Shown here: in pieces, positions 1 to 8,026 of the stretch
Layout: the number at the start of each line of letters is the position of its first letter
Position numbering within the stretch: position 1 is the stretch's first letter
NCBI GenBank assembly: GCA_020049775.1
Contig: JAGVLO010000014.1
Location: 1-64,000, forward strand
Length of the DNA: 64,000 bases
Source of the DNA: Alphaproteobacteria bacterium
Lineage (GTDB): Bacteria > Pseudomonadota > Alphaproteobacteria > Rickettsiales > SXRF01
Direction: 5' to 3'
Position numbers and translations under genes: made by a program
The notes under the pieces: generated by a model
Seen by the model: only the letters and a program-made list of their open reading frames with translations
Databases searched by the model: none
What the model was told of the DNA's origin: nothing

Positions 1-51
1 CAGCATCAGCAGGGCACCGAGGAACAACACGGTGGTCATGAAAGACAACAT
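1..51 (-). CDS. Start of a membrane protein gene, cut by the window edge
   Basis: Seventeen codons are visible from an ATG at 51, reading leftward out of the window. They encode a strongly hydrophobic start (MLSFMTTVLFLGALLML), as expected for a transmembrane or signal segment. It follows the minus-strand gene at 122-634 after 70 bases containing a strong hairpin. No family can be named from so little sequence. It is called a gene because it continues the run of co-directional genes from 3916 downward. Confidence 0.4.
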   Translation of the reverse strand, partial: MLSFMTTVLFLGALLML

Positions 52-76
52 GGTCACACTCACTTTCTGAAATGGG

Positions 77-96
77 GCGGGGACTTGCGTCCCCGC
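77..96 (-). terminator. GC-rich hairpin between two minus-strand genes
   Basis: An 8-base arm GCGGGGAC and its exact complement flank a 4-base loop. It lies between the stop at 122 and the next start at 51 and has no clear T-run on either side. It may be an attenuator, an mRNA-stabilising hairpin or a weak terminator. Confidence 0.4.
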
Positions 97-121
97 GCCC
101 GTGGTGATGGTTGGTTGGAAC

Positions 122-634
122 TCACGTCCTCGACTTGAGGCCGAGCTTGGCCATGACGACGGCATCAAGCGCGACGAGGATTCCGCCAAGCGCGGTAGTC
201 GCCATCGCACTGCGTGTCTTGGGATCGACATCGACTTCAATGCCGAACCATTTCAGGAACCACAGCTTGACCTTCTTGTCGTTGTCCCGGCGAGGAACCG
301 GGTAACGAGCATCCGGCATCGGCTCGTATGCATCGGGAACCAGGTCCGCTTGCACGGTTCGCCTTGCGAGCACGCCGTTTGCGTTCGGTGCTTTCCTGGC
401 GAGATACGCCCGGCCAGCCGGCGAGTTGTAGAACTCCGCCGTTTCCTCCGCCGTCAGCGGCCGTCCGGTATCGGTACTGACTTCCAGTGATGCCACCGGA
501 GGCGTACCAGGAACCCGGAAGCTGTTCTTGCAGGTCGTGCATGGCAGTACCTGCCCTGACAACTCAGGCGACAGCGTGAACTCGGTGTCGCAGCTCGGGC
601 AGAAATGTTGAAGCAGGTTTCTTCGACTGATCAC
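122..634 (-). CDS. Unknown protein with N-terminal zinc ribbon and C-terminal membrane segment
   Basis: 170 aa from a GTG start with AGGAG upstream. Residues 12-36 contain two CxxC pairs (CPSC and CTTC), a zinc-ribbon pattern also seen in MJ0042-type domains. The middle is polar. A hydrophobic stretch near residues 143-163 could cross the membrane or anchor the protein. It is part of a minus-strand series with the coupling ATPase and ParB. Metal binding is inferred from the cysteine spacing; I do not recognise a function. Confidence 0.6.
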   Translation of the reverse strand: MISRRNLLQHFCPSCDTEFTLSPELSGQVLPCTTCKNSFRVPGTPPVASLEVSTDTGRPLTAEETAEFYNSPAGRAYLARKAPNANGVLARRTVQADLVPDAYEPMPDARYPVPRRDNDKKVKLWFLKWFGIEVDVDPKTRSAMATTALGGILVALDAVVMAKLGLKSRT

Positions 635-663
635 GGTAAAGTCTCCTTGAGTTCGCGGAGCGG

Positions 664-969
664 TTAGCGCTCGTTCTCCCGTTCATCTGCCACGCGGCCC
701 TGTGCCGCGTAGCTGTCTAACATCGCCTGGTACGATCCGTGGACCGTGCCGAGGTCTTGCGTTGTCATTTGCGGTGTTGGGTTCAGAGGCGTTCCCAACT
801 CCGCCCCGTGTTCCGGTTGCCCGAACCACGATTGATGGACCGTGCCGCGAATGTCCTTCACGGCTTCGCGGGCCATCGCCTTCAACTCCGCGCCGAGTGA
901 CGGTTGGTGTTCCGCCCACTCAGCACGCTTGGCGAGCAGTTGCTCCCATGTGCTTTTCTCGCCAGCCAT
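664..969 (-). CDS. Small hypothetical protein
   Basis: 101 aa, with a very good ribosome binding site (AAAGGAGG) before the ATG at 969, which supports it as real. It is polar, Glu- and Gln-rich and predicted soluble, with no recognisable motif. It sits between the zinc-ribbon gene and a membrane protein gene and is probably co-transcribed with the coupling ATPase and ParB. Its function is unknown. Confidence 0.6.
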   Translation of the reverse strand: MAGEKSTWEQLLAKRAEWAEHQPSLGAELKAMAREAVKDIRGTVHQSWFGQPEHGAELGTPLNPTPQMTTQDLGTVHGSYQAMLDSYAAQGRVADERENER

Positions 970-987
970 ACACCACCTCCTTTCTGG

Positions 988-1551
988 TTAAATGCCGTGG
1001 TGATAGTCATCCATGAGTTGATTCATCTCCATCTGTGCATCCCGCATCGCACCCACGCGGTTCTTGCGAACCTGCACCCAAGTGGCCTCGACGCAGAAGC
1101 TCGCGGCAGCGGATGCGATGATGAGTCCACCGACCGCCTGATCAACATGCGTCAGTGCAATACCGACGAAGGCGACGAAGAACGCCTCATAGCCTTTGAG
1201 GTTGCTGATGCTTTGCACGCGAGGCAGGAGCTTCTGGGTCAGCCACGGCATGCCGTCCCAATACCGGTGCAGAACCACTCCACGCTTCCGGTTTCGGAAC
1301 CACTCCGCCCGTAGCCGCAGCAACGCGAGGACGTAAATCCAGAGCAGCAGCCAAGCGGGCGTCGTGTCCGCACACATCGCAGTCAGGAACACGATGAACA
1401 CGCTGCCGAGTCCGGCGGAGCCGGGACATTCACTGCCCACGTCCTTGCGAGTGAAGGGCCAGGTGATCGCCGCGAGTGATCGAAGTCCCCAGAGCACAGA
1501 GCGAAGCCCGTCTTCTCTCTGTCGCGGATCGTTTTGTTTTTGGTCGAACAC
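988..1551 (-). CDS. Unknown membrane protein
   Basis: 187 aa from a GTG at 1551, preceded by GGAAAGTAGGTG. This start leaves a short gap after the coupling-ATPase stop at 1587. The frame stays open back to 1779, but that extension lies inside the ATPase gene and is rejected. Hydrophobic segments are visible near residues 42-75 and 117-142, with a basic stretch between them, and the C-terminus is polar with a HH pair. It may be a membrane partner of the coupling ATPase; this is inferred from position only. Confidence 0.6.
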   Translation of the reverse strand: MFDQKQNDPRQREDGLRSVLWGLRSLAAITWPFTRKDVGSECPGSAGLGSVFIVFLTAMCADTTPAWLLLWIYVLALLRLRAEWFRNRKRGVVLHRYWDGMPWLTQKLLPRVQSISNLKGYEAFFVAFVGIALTHVDQAVGGLIIASAAASFCVEATWVQVRKNRVGAMRDAQMEMNQLMDDYHHGI

Positions 1552-1586
1552 AAAGCACCTACTTTCCGTTGATGTGGTTTGGTTGA

Positions 1587-3113
1587 CTACTTCTGCGAGA
1601 ACGTCGTCCACAGCCAGTTTTGTCCGCCCGCGAATGGCTCGCCCGAGCGCACGACGATGGCATCGCAGAGCAGGCCGTTGGCCTTGCCGCCCGTCCTCAT
1701 GCCGTTGAGGAACACGTTGTCTTGAAGAATCTTCTCGTAGTGCGTGTTGAAGGAGCCGGTGAACCGGCCGCGACCGCACAATTCATCCATCAAGCTGTCC
1801 TGCGGAGCCATCGAGCCGCCGTGGAACGTTGTGAGCGTTTTGCCGATCAGTCCCGAGGCCCATTCCGCCGTCTGCACATCGCCAAGGGCATGGAAGACTT
1901 TGTGATGGAAGTTCGTGAGCAACGCATCCGCCTGATGCTTGCCGGTCTCGCCCTTGAGCGTGCCGTAATAGCTGTGCAGTGATTGCGTCAGATACACCAT
2001 GCAGCCGCGATGGCTGCGGCACTGTGCCAGGTAGTGCGAATCGTGGCTGTTGACGAACATCTGCGCTTCGTCCACCCAGATGCAGACCGGGTTCGAGGAT
2101 TCAATCGCATGGCGGCGGAGCACCATCTTCTGCGTCAGGTATTTCCAGCCCGCCGCGACGAAGTTGCCAATGTCGCCCCACTCCGCCGGCGACATGTCCA
2201 CCAGAATCCACTTGCCCCGGAACATGTCAGCAGGAGTGATGTTCGTGGTTGTCGAGACCAGTTCACGGACCGTGCCCGTGTTGAACGTGTGCAGGATGCC
2301 CATCACGCCCGTCATGATCGAGGAGCGCGTTTTGTCCGCCATGTTCGGGAATTCCGACAGCCAATAGTCGCGGGCCATGTCGAAGTCGTGCTGCTCGGTC
2401 TGCGACTTCTGCCGCTCGTAAGCTGCCTTCAGGCACTGATTGTGGAACTTCGCCTGCCATTCATCCGTGCCGATGACGGAAGGATGCATCGCGGCTGTAG
2501 TGATGAAGGCTTGCAGCGAGGGCGCGCTGACCTTGCCGGTGGCCTGCTTAACCACCTCCACGGCGTTGTGGATCATGCGTTCCTGTTCGCGCTGCCAGAA
2601 GTCGGCGTTCTCGCCTGCTGCCGTGTCGCTGGAACGCAGCGTCTCGCCAATCACCGTGATGCATTTCGTGATGTTGCGCGTGTGCCCGCCGCCGGTCAGG
2701 TTCTCCCAATCGAGGAAGTTGAACCGCAGCGAATGCTCGGGCGAGAACACGAGTAGGTCATTGCTGCGCCCTGCCGACTTGAAGATGCCTTCCCACATGG
2801 CACGATCTTCCGGCTTCGCCGCCAGAATCAATCCGCCGCTTCCTACATGGCGAACGATGCCATTCGCAAGCGCCTTGCCGCTTGACGAAGTCTTGCCCGA
2901 ACCGGTGCGGCCAAAGACGGCCACGCCGCCATTCAGCAAGTCGCGGAGCGTAAAAGGATCGTCCTTGCTCCAGCGGAGCAGGACAGCATCGAGCATGTCG
3001 CGAACGGCATTGCCCGCGTTCCGCAGAGCCTTCCGCCGGATGATGGCGTAGTTGATGGCCATCGCGGCTGCGATAAACAGCAATCCGTACACAAGGTCTT
3101 CTTTGCTTGTCAT
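1587..3113 (-). CDS. TraD/VirD4-like type IV coupling ATPase
   Basis: 508 aa. An N-terminal hydrophobic segment (residues 7-25) is followed by a Walker A motif GRTGSGKT at 68-75 and a Walker B region CIWVDEAQ ending near residue 351. A C-terminal RecA-like part includes LTQSLHSYYG, the sensor-like stretch typical of TraG/VirD4 proteins. In this family, hexameric inner-membrane ATPases feed DNA-protein substrates into a type IV secretion channel. No relaxase or channel genes are visible in the window; they may lie to the left. GAGG precedes the ATG. The neighbouring ParB gene suggests a mobile element. The family is confident, the exact subfamily is not. Confidence 0.85.
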   Translation of the reverse strand: MTSKEDLVYGLLFIAAAMAINYAIIRRKALRNAGNAVRDMLDAVLLRWSKDDPFTLRDLLNGGVAVFGRTGSGKTSSSGKALANGIVRHVGSGGLILAAKPEDRAMWEGIFKSAGRSNDLLVFSPEHSLRFNFLDWENLTGGGHTRNITKCITVIGETLRSSDTAAGENADFWQREQERMIHNAVEVVKQATGKVSAPSLQAFITTAAMHPSVIGTDEWQAKFHNQCLKAAYERQKSQTEQHDFDMARDYWLSEFPNMADKTRSSIMTGVMGILHTFNTGTVRELVSTTTNITPADMFRGKWILVDMSPAEWGDIGNFVAAGWKYLTQKMVLRRHAIESSNPVCIWVDEAQMFVNSHDSHYLAQCRSHRGCMVYLTQSLHSYYGTLKGETGKHQADALLTNFHHKVFHALGDVQTAEWASGLIGKTLTTFHGGSMAPQDSLMDELCGRGRFTGSFNTHYEKILQDNVFLNGMRTGGKANGLLCDAIVVRSGEPFAGGQNWLWTTFSQK

Positions 3114-3124
3114 GGGAGTGATCC

Positions 3125-3916
3125 TCAGTTAGCGGCCTTGGCTTTGTCCTTCATCACGGCGGCAAATGTCTTGGCATCCAGCCCCTGCTCACGCGCCTTG
3201 CGCGCTTCCTTCTGTGCTTCGGCCAGTGCTTCGATCAGGTCATCGAGCGAAAGCTCCGCGCCGGTGACCACGATGCCCACGCCCGATGGCAACGGGCACG
3301 AGATGCGTTTCACGCGCACTTGCGGTTCGGCGTCGCGTTTTTGCTTGCGAATGTGCTCAGCGAGACCATCGCGCGAAGTGCCGGAGAGTTTCAGGCGGAG
3401 CAGCTCCGCTTGCCGCACTTCGGGAACGCGGCTTATCTCGTAGCAGGCGGTGATGCCGACCTGCCCGGCCTCCAATGCCTTCTGCACTTCGGGAATGCAG
3501 CGCGACGGAGCGAGGTACTTTGTGACCGTGGATTCGCCCAGCTTTAGGTGAGCGGCCAGGTCCTTGTTACCCCAGCCGGTATTGAGCCGGAGCAGTTCCT
3601 CGCAGGCGTGCCACTTCTCGGAGTCCCGCAGGTCGGCGCGGTGCAGGTTCTCCGTCAGTTGCAGGATGCGAAACTGCGACTCGGTGAGCGGCTCTTCCGT
3701 GATGACGACCTGAAGTTCAGAAATCCCAACGAGTGACGCTGCCCGCAACCTCCGTTCGCCGGCGATTAGTTCGCCAGTCGGCTTGGCGAGGACAGGCTGT
3801 AGCTGCTTGACCTTGAGCGATTCGCCAAGCTGGCGAAGCTCTACTTCATCGAAATGCCGCCGCGCTTGCGGGGCGACCTTGAACCAGTTGAGCGGTTTGT
3901 TTGTGAGGGTTGCCAT
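3125..3916 (-). CDS. parB: ParB/Spo0J-family partition protein
   Basis: 263 aa with AAGGAG before the ATG. The N-terminal ParB nuclease-like domain has the CTP-binding GERRLRA box at residues 53-59 and a TENLHRADL segment, the second conserved ParB box. A helix-turn-helix follows near residues 115-140 (NKDLAAHLKLGESTVTKYL). The C-terminus is Lys- and Ala-rich and helical. Family members bind parS sites and segregate replicons together with ParA; no parA is visible nearby, so it could instead be an element-encoded regulator. It is first in the minus-strand series that continues into the coupling ATPase 12 bases later. Confidence 0.88.
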   Translation of the reverse strand: MATLTNKPLNWFKVAPQARRHFDEVELRQLGESLKVKQLQPVLAKPTGELIAGERRLRAASLVGISELQVVITEEPLTESQFRILQLTENLHRADLRDSEKWHACEELLRLNTGWGNKDLAAHLKLGESTVTKYLAPSRCIPEVQKALEAGQVGITACYEISRVPEVRQAELLRLKLSGTSRDGLAEHIRKQKRDAEPQVRVKRISCPLPSGVGIVVTGAELSLDDLIEALAEAQKEARKAREQGLDAKTFAAVMKDKAKAAN

Positions 3917-4526
3917 CGGTTTCTCCTTCTTTGGCTGAAGGATGCTACCGCTGGCTTCTGGAATTCACGGGGATGCAGGCTGGGGGTGACTGCCTACGCT
4001 GGGCTTCAGAGAAGGTGACGCAACTCATGCCCACATAGGCGGTTGCGACGTTTCTTTCGAAGGGGAAACGCGATGGAACCGGGTAGAGCTTCGTCGAGTG
4101 GAGTTTGCGGCAGCCTGCCCGGTTTGACCGCGATTTCTCGCGGGAATCGTGCGTTTGTGGGTACGGCGGCGATGCGAAATCCATCCAGTCACCGGAAGTG
4201 CGGGACGCGGGCGCGAACTCGCCGCCGGAATTGAAATGGAGAAGAAGTGCGTTGTCAGCCGAGCCAACAAGAGCCGGCATCCGGCATCGATCCCTGCCCA
4301 CTTGCCGGACCTGCCAGCCGCCATGTGCTTTCATGATGCACTATGGCCTGATAGATCGGCCGTCTGTCGATACTTCTTGCGCATCCTGCTGCATTCCGCT
4401 ATGCGTTTCTCTTGCATGAGATATTCGTTTATGAATCCAAGCGACGTAACTCCGGTGCTAATCGCCTGCCGCCATCGGAAAGAGGCATTGCATGGCCGTG
4501 CTTGAACGCGCGAGGTACTAAAAGGC
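3917..4526. other. 610-base intergenic region, no supported gene
   Basis: It separates the minus-strand ParB/coupling genes from the plus-strand polysaccharide cassette and should carry promoters for both. Open frames exist on both strands, but they have composition biases typical of shadow frames, no convincing ribosome binding site and no recognisable motif. No strong hairpin or repeat was found by eye. Confidence 0.5.
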
Positions 4527-5351
4527 ATGACCTACACCAACGAGATCGTCCTGTTCCATGTTCGCGATCCTGCCCCTGCGCTGCGATTCAGCGAACTCCC
4601 CAACGAAACGCTGTTTGACCTATGCGTGCGCTCCATTCGCACACGAAGCCCAGATAGCCGCATCACCCTGCTCACCGACGGCGCAACCGAAATGGGCAAC
4701 GCCTATCCGGACGTGGAAGTCATCCGCGACCCTGCACTCAAGACAGAATTGCTGATGTATGAACGCGCACGCATGTACGGAGAACATGTGGCGAGGCGTG
4801 CCGCGGAACCCGGTGCGCTACCTCTTGTTTTCATGGACGTTGACATACTGGTGAACCGTGATCTGGGTGAGGTGTTCTCACTTCCGTTTGATGTTGGCCT
4901 CACCTACAGCTTGCACCCCGGCATTGCGCTAGATGCGAACGATGTACCAATCAACACGCGGGCTTCCCCCATTAACGGCGGTGTGATTTTCGCACGCCCC
5001 ACTTCAGCAGCAGCGGCTTTTTTCAAAGACCAAATGGCGCGCTACGACGCATTACATGCAAGAGGCGGCTTCACCAATTTGATGGCGCAGGACATACGCA
5101 AATGGGGTGGCGACCAGTTCGCACTCATGAGCATGGTGGGGCGCGCGCTCGTGGAAAAACGCCCTAAACTGGTTGAACATGCTGGCGCACAAGTACGCTT
5201 CATGGAATGCGATGTCTACAACTACTCTCCCTTTGACTACGACATCACAGAAGCGAACCTGCCAAAGCTGAACGACAAGTTTATCCTCCACATGAAAGGC
5301 AAGCGGAAACAGTGGATGCCTGAACTGGCCAAAACGATGGGCATTCCATGA
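4527..5351 (+). CDS. Putative glycosyltransferase, GT-A/nucleotide-diphosphosugar type
   Basis: 274 aa with AAAAGG before the ATG. An ITLLTDG segment near residue 46 is followed by VFMDVDILVN, with the metal-binding DxD at residues 104-106. Further on are INGGVIFARP and GGDQFALMSMV, a pattern shared by GT8-like and related nucleotide-sugar transferases that work on surface glycans. The stop overlaps the next start by 4 bases (ATGA), so the three genes 4527-6933 form a coupled operon. The acceptor and sugar cannot be told from sequence. Confidence 0.7.
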   Translation: MTYTNEIVLFHVRDPAPALRFSELPNETLFDLCVRSIRTRSPDSRITLLTDGATEMGNAYPDVEVIRDPALKTELLMYERARMYGEHVARRAAEPGALPLVFMDVDILVNRDLGEVFSLPFDVGLTYSLHPGIALDANDVPINTRASPINGGVIFARPTSAAAAFFKDQMARYDALHARGGFTNLMAQDIRKWGGDQFALMSMVGRALVEKRPKLVEHAGAQVRFMECDVYNYSPFDYDITEANLPKLNDKFILHMKGKRKQWMPELAKTMGIP

Positions 5352-6340
5352 CATTGCCCACCGCCAATTATTCCATCCTCACCCCTTGGCTTCTACCGCC
5401 CGGTAACCCCAAAAAGCCCAACGCAGGCGACGGGTTCATTCTCGACTCCACGGAGAAACTGATCGGTTCGCGAGCCAGCCATTACTTCTCCAGCCGTGCG
5501 CCCTTAAGCGATGCCGACATCGAAACCATCAACGGCACCGCATGTCTCGTGGTAGCCGGTGCCAATACGCTGCGTGACGACTTTGCCCCCACGCCCGGCT
5601 TTACCCTGCAAACTCTGGAGAAGCTCAAAGTACCGGTGATCCTCGTCGGGCTGGGGCATTATGGTGCGGCCGCAGTAACGCAGGGGCTTCACCTCAGCGT
5701 GGTGAAACTGCTCACCGCCATACTGGAGCGCTTCCCATGTATGTCCGTCCGCTGCGATAAGTCTTGGCAGTATGTCGTCCGCTCCGCGCCGCATTTGAAG
5801 GACAAAGTCTTCATGACCTCCTGCCCGGTCGCTTACCCACTCGACCGCATTGCAAAGCCATTCACCTGTAAACAGGAATACGACCAGCTCGTTGTCACCA
5901 TCACCGACCGGACGAGACTGGCTGAGCAAATGCCCATCCTGGAGCAAGCGCCGAAGTATTTCTCTGCCAAACGCCGCGTGCTTGCTCTGCACCAGGATTA
6001 TGGGAACACCGACCTTAAAGCGTTCGCCCAGCAACAAGGGTACGAGGTGTTCAGCAGCACGCGTTATCAGGATTACCTCGCGCTCTATGAGGCCAGCGAC
6101 GCCCATATCGGTAACCGCCTGCATGCTCACCTGAAGTCGCTATCTTTGGGAAACGTGTCGTTCCTCATGCCGTTTGATCTGCGGCAGGTCTATTTCGCCG
6201 AGAGTCTGGATTTCCCACTCATCACCGCTCTTCCCTCACCCGAAATCGCTCAATACGACTTTACGCGATTCACCACACGCCGCGACGCCGCACTTCCCAC
6301 CATGCTGACAGTCATTTCTGCCATACGTGCATTGTTATGA
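5348..6340 (+). CDS. Polysaccharide pyruvyl transferase family protein
   Basis: 330 aa. The start carries an NAGDGFILDS segment typical of the polysaccharide pyruvyl transferase fold (CsaB/WcaK/Epsl group). CLVVAGANTL follows near residue 62, and HIGNRLHAHLKSLSLG lies near residue 257, the region that binds the donor in this family. Members add pyruvate ketals to exopolysaccharide or cell-wall sugars, and some are glycosyltransferase-like. It overlaps both neighbours by 4 bases, so it acts with the adjacent sugar transferase and methyltransferase, probably in modifying a surface glycan. Confidence 0.72.
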   Translation: MTLPTANYSILTPWLLPPGNPKKPNAGDGFILDSTEKLIGSRASHYFSSRAPLSDADIETINGTACLVVAGANTLRDDFAPTPGFTLQTLEKLKVPVILVGLGHYGAAAVTQGLHLSVVKLLTAILERFPCMSVRCDKSWQYVVRSAPHLKDKVFMTSCPVAYPLDRIAKPFTCKQEYDQLVVTITDRTRLAEQMPILEQAPKYFSAKRRVLALHQDYGNTDLKAFAQQQGYEVFSSTRYQDYLALYEASDAHIGNRLHAHLKSLSLGNVSFLMPFDLRQVYFAESLDFPLITALPSPEIAQYDFTRFTTRRDAALPTMLTVISAIRALL

Positions 6341-6933
6341 ACGCACGCGTTCCCCCACGGCCCGATGCCGACCGCGCACGCGAAACCGAGCGGCTTATCG
6401 CTGACGGCAGTACCGACACCGCCCGCTGGGCACAAATCCAGAATCTCGCGACCCAGTGGGACGCGCGTGCCCAGCGTGCAGCAACGCACATCCCCGCAGG
6501 CGCAAAGGTGCTGGACATTGGCTGCGGTGCTATGGCGTTGAAGGCAGCGCTCGCACCCGGCTGCACCTACACTGGTGCGGACGTTGTGGAACGCGCCCCC
6601 GGCGCATTGGTAATCGACCTGAACCGCAAGGAGTTTCCAGAAGGACGCTACGACTGGGTAACATTTCTCGGCGTGCTCGAATATATCCATGAGCCTGCCT
6701 GGCCGCTTTTGCAGGCCGCAAAGGTTGCGCCGTGCTTGCTGCTTACCTATTGCTGCGACATCACCCAAGGCCAGGCCGTGGAGTTACGCCGCAGCATGGG
6801 CTGGGTGAACGATCTTTCTCGCGAGTCCTTGCGGGTCTTGCTCGAAGAATGCGGCTGGCGTGTCGATACCGAAGCCCTCGACAAGCAGGGCGGGCATAAC
6901 CATCAATACATGTTCGTCTGCACGAGGCTATAG
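6337..6933 (+). CDS. SAM-dependent class I methyltransferase
   Basis: 198 aa. Motif I is VLDIGCGAMALKAAL near residue 52. An acidic residue ends strand 2 (YTGADVV), and YDWVTFLGVLEYIHEP near residue 105 is the post-II region common to methionine-biosynthesis MetW-like and sugar methyltransferases. It is last in the three-gene cassette with a 4-base start overlap. The substrate is probably a glycan, inferred from its neighbours. There is no obvious terminator after the stop; the tRNA fragment begins 115 bases later. Confidence 0.75.
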   Translation: MNARVPPRPDADRARETERLIADGSTDTARWAQIQNLATQWDARAQRAATHIPAGAKVLDIGCGAMALKAALAPGCTYTGADVVERAPGALVIDLNRKEFPEGRYDWVTFLGVLEYIHEPAWPLLQAAKVAPCLLLTYCCDITQGQAVELRRSMGWVNDLSRESLRVLLEECGWRVDTEALDKQGGHNHQYMFVCTRL

Positions 6934-7048
6934 CGGCAGTTACAAAATGTGTGAAAAAGTGCCATTATTAGCACACTGGTAAGCACACTCGTGCGAACGC
7001 AGGAAGAATATTGATAAATATTAATGGCATAGAAATGAGGGATTCCAA

Positions 7049-7093
7049 CTCATAACCTGAAGGCCGCAGGTTCAAATCCTGCCCCCGCAACCA
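7049..7093 (+). other. 3' fragment of initiator tRNA-fMet (integration attachment site)
   Basis: The fragment runs from the anticodon loop CTCATAA (anticodon CAT) through the 3' anticodon stem CCTGA, variable loop and T-arm GCAGG-TTCAAAT-CCTGC to the acceptor strand CCCCGCA and ACCA. These are hallmarks of bacterial initiator tRNA. The 5' half is absent: the bases before 7049 do not form the other stem strands, so it is not a working gene. Displaced 3' tRNA ends of this kind mark the far end of elements inserted by tyrosine recombinases, here an element lying to the left. Two AGCACACT repeats 12 bases apart lie at 6970-6989. The rest of 6934-7291 shows nothing else I can name. Confidence 0.8.
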
Positions 7094-7291
7094 ACACCAG
7101 AGCCATTTTCCAACAACATCCCTATGCGCTTAAGGCAAAAAAGTCTGAGGTCTATACCTATCTTTCGACAAACTGTCCTTCCATACAGATTCCTTACACG
7201 TCAGGGGATAACCCCCATCGTATCCTTATGGTTGAAATGTCATTCATGGTCAACGCTGTCATTCGGCAGGGTCAATCAAAAGGAGAATTAT

Positions 7292-7522
7292 ATGGATAAA
7301 GAACTCACACAGGAACAAATCGGTAAACTCAACGCTGAGTTTAAGAAGGCTTGGCCCAAGCTTACCGATAGCGATCTTGTTATCTACAAAAGCACCAGTA
7401 ACCGTGAAAAATTCATTGCTAATGTAGCAGAAAAACAGGGCGTTGATAAGGCGGCTGTTGAAAAGAGCCTTAAAGAAATTGAGGCAAGCTGCGGCTGTGT
7501 CGTTACGACCAAAGCTGCATAA
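7292..7522 (+). CDS. CsbD-like small stress protein
   Basis: 76 aa from the ATG at 7292, which has a strong AAAAGGAG site; the frame is open further upstream, but that extension would enter the tRNA-fragment region. The core FKKAWPKLTDSDLVIY followed by KFIANVAEKQGVDKAAVEKSLKEIE matches the CsbD layout (W-G-K-L-T-D-D-D-L, then a helix pair). The C-terminus ends in an unusual CGC. CsbD proteins are small, abundant general-stress proteins of unknown mechanism. It is the first gene after the attachment site. Confidence 0.65.
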   Translation: MDKELTQEQIGKLNAEFKKAWPKLTDSDLVIYKSTSNREKFIANVAEKQGVDKAAVEKSLKEIEASCGCVVTTKAA

Positions 7523-7546
7523 TTAAGTTGCATATCTGAACGCATA

Positions 7547-7583
7547 AATCGCCCGGTGATTTTCATATTACCACCGGGCGATT
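7547..7583 (+). terminator. 12-base perfect stem-loop after the CsbD-like gene
   Basis: AATCGCCCGGTG pairs exactly with CACCGGGCGATT across a 13-base loop. It sits 25 bases after the CsbD-like stop and ends 15 bases before the next start. There is no T-run after it, so it could be a processing or attenuation structure rather than a classical terminator. Confidence 0.55.
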
Positions 7584-7597
7584 ACAATGGAGATAGT

Positions 7598-7969
7598 ATG
7601 AAAAATACTAATAAAAAACTAATCATTATCATTGCAGCCGTAATAGTGCTTACAGCAGGTGCCGGCGCAGTTGCCTACGTTACACAACCCAAAATGCAGC
7701 TCAATGCACAGAGTGTACAGCCGCAGAACCGGAAGGGTGTATCCGTGCGTCCAAACACACAAGTAGCTGCGGTAGCGCAACCGGCATCGCCGCGCTGTGA
7801 TGATCGCAATATTCTTGGCACTATCGCTGGCGGCGCTGCAGGTGGTGTCATAGGCAACCAGATTGGAAATGGCAATGGTAAAACAGCCGCTACCATCGGC
7901 GGAGTCATTGGCGGCGCTTATCTTGGCAACCAATATATTCCAACCAAGAATGCTACATGCCGACAATAA
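7598..7969 (+). CDS. Glycine-zipper membrane protein (17-kDa antigen-like)
   Basis: 123 aa from the ATG at 7598 (GGAGATA upstream). An N-terminal hydrophobic signal/anchor covers residues 8-28. A proline- and glutamine-rich linker follows, then a glycine-zipper block GTIAGGAAGGVIGNQIGNGN-type near residues 77-109, as in Rickettsia 17-kDa surface antigen-like and SlyB-like envelope proteins. There is no lipobox cysteine after the signal. Two cysteines flank the zipper and could form a disulfide. It is likely in the envelope. Confidence 0.68.
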   Translation: MKNTNKKLIIIIAAVIVLTAGAGAVAYVTQPKMQLNAQSVQPQNRKGVSVRPNTQVAAVAQPASPRCDDRNILGTIAGGAAGGVIGNQIGNGNGKTAATIGGVIGGAYLGNQYIPTKNATCRQ

Positions 7970-8026
7970 CGACTAATACACTTCGATATAACCAAATTAA
8001 CCCAAACATTTTTTGAAAGAGATTTT

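Noticed and set aside
1552-1779. Upstream extension of the membrane-protein frame at 988
   Set aside because: Lies inside the ATPase gene and a GTG with a good ribosome site exists at 1551.
1983-2756. 257-aa plus-strand open frame
   Set aside because: Lies fully antisense to the coupling ATPase gene, which has clear motifs; His/Arg-rich composition indicates a shadow.
3945-4334. 129-aa minus-strand open frame in the gap after parB
   Set aside because: Arg/Ser/Cys-rich composition typical of a shadow frame, no ribosome site, no motif.
7021-7093. Complete tRNA gene
   Set aside because: Only the 3' half is present; no matching acceptor, D or 5' anticodon strands precede 7049.
7124-7291. Longer start for the CsbD-like gene
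   Set aside because: No ribosome site and it enters the attachment-site region; ATG at 7292 has a strong site.
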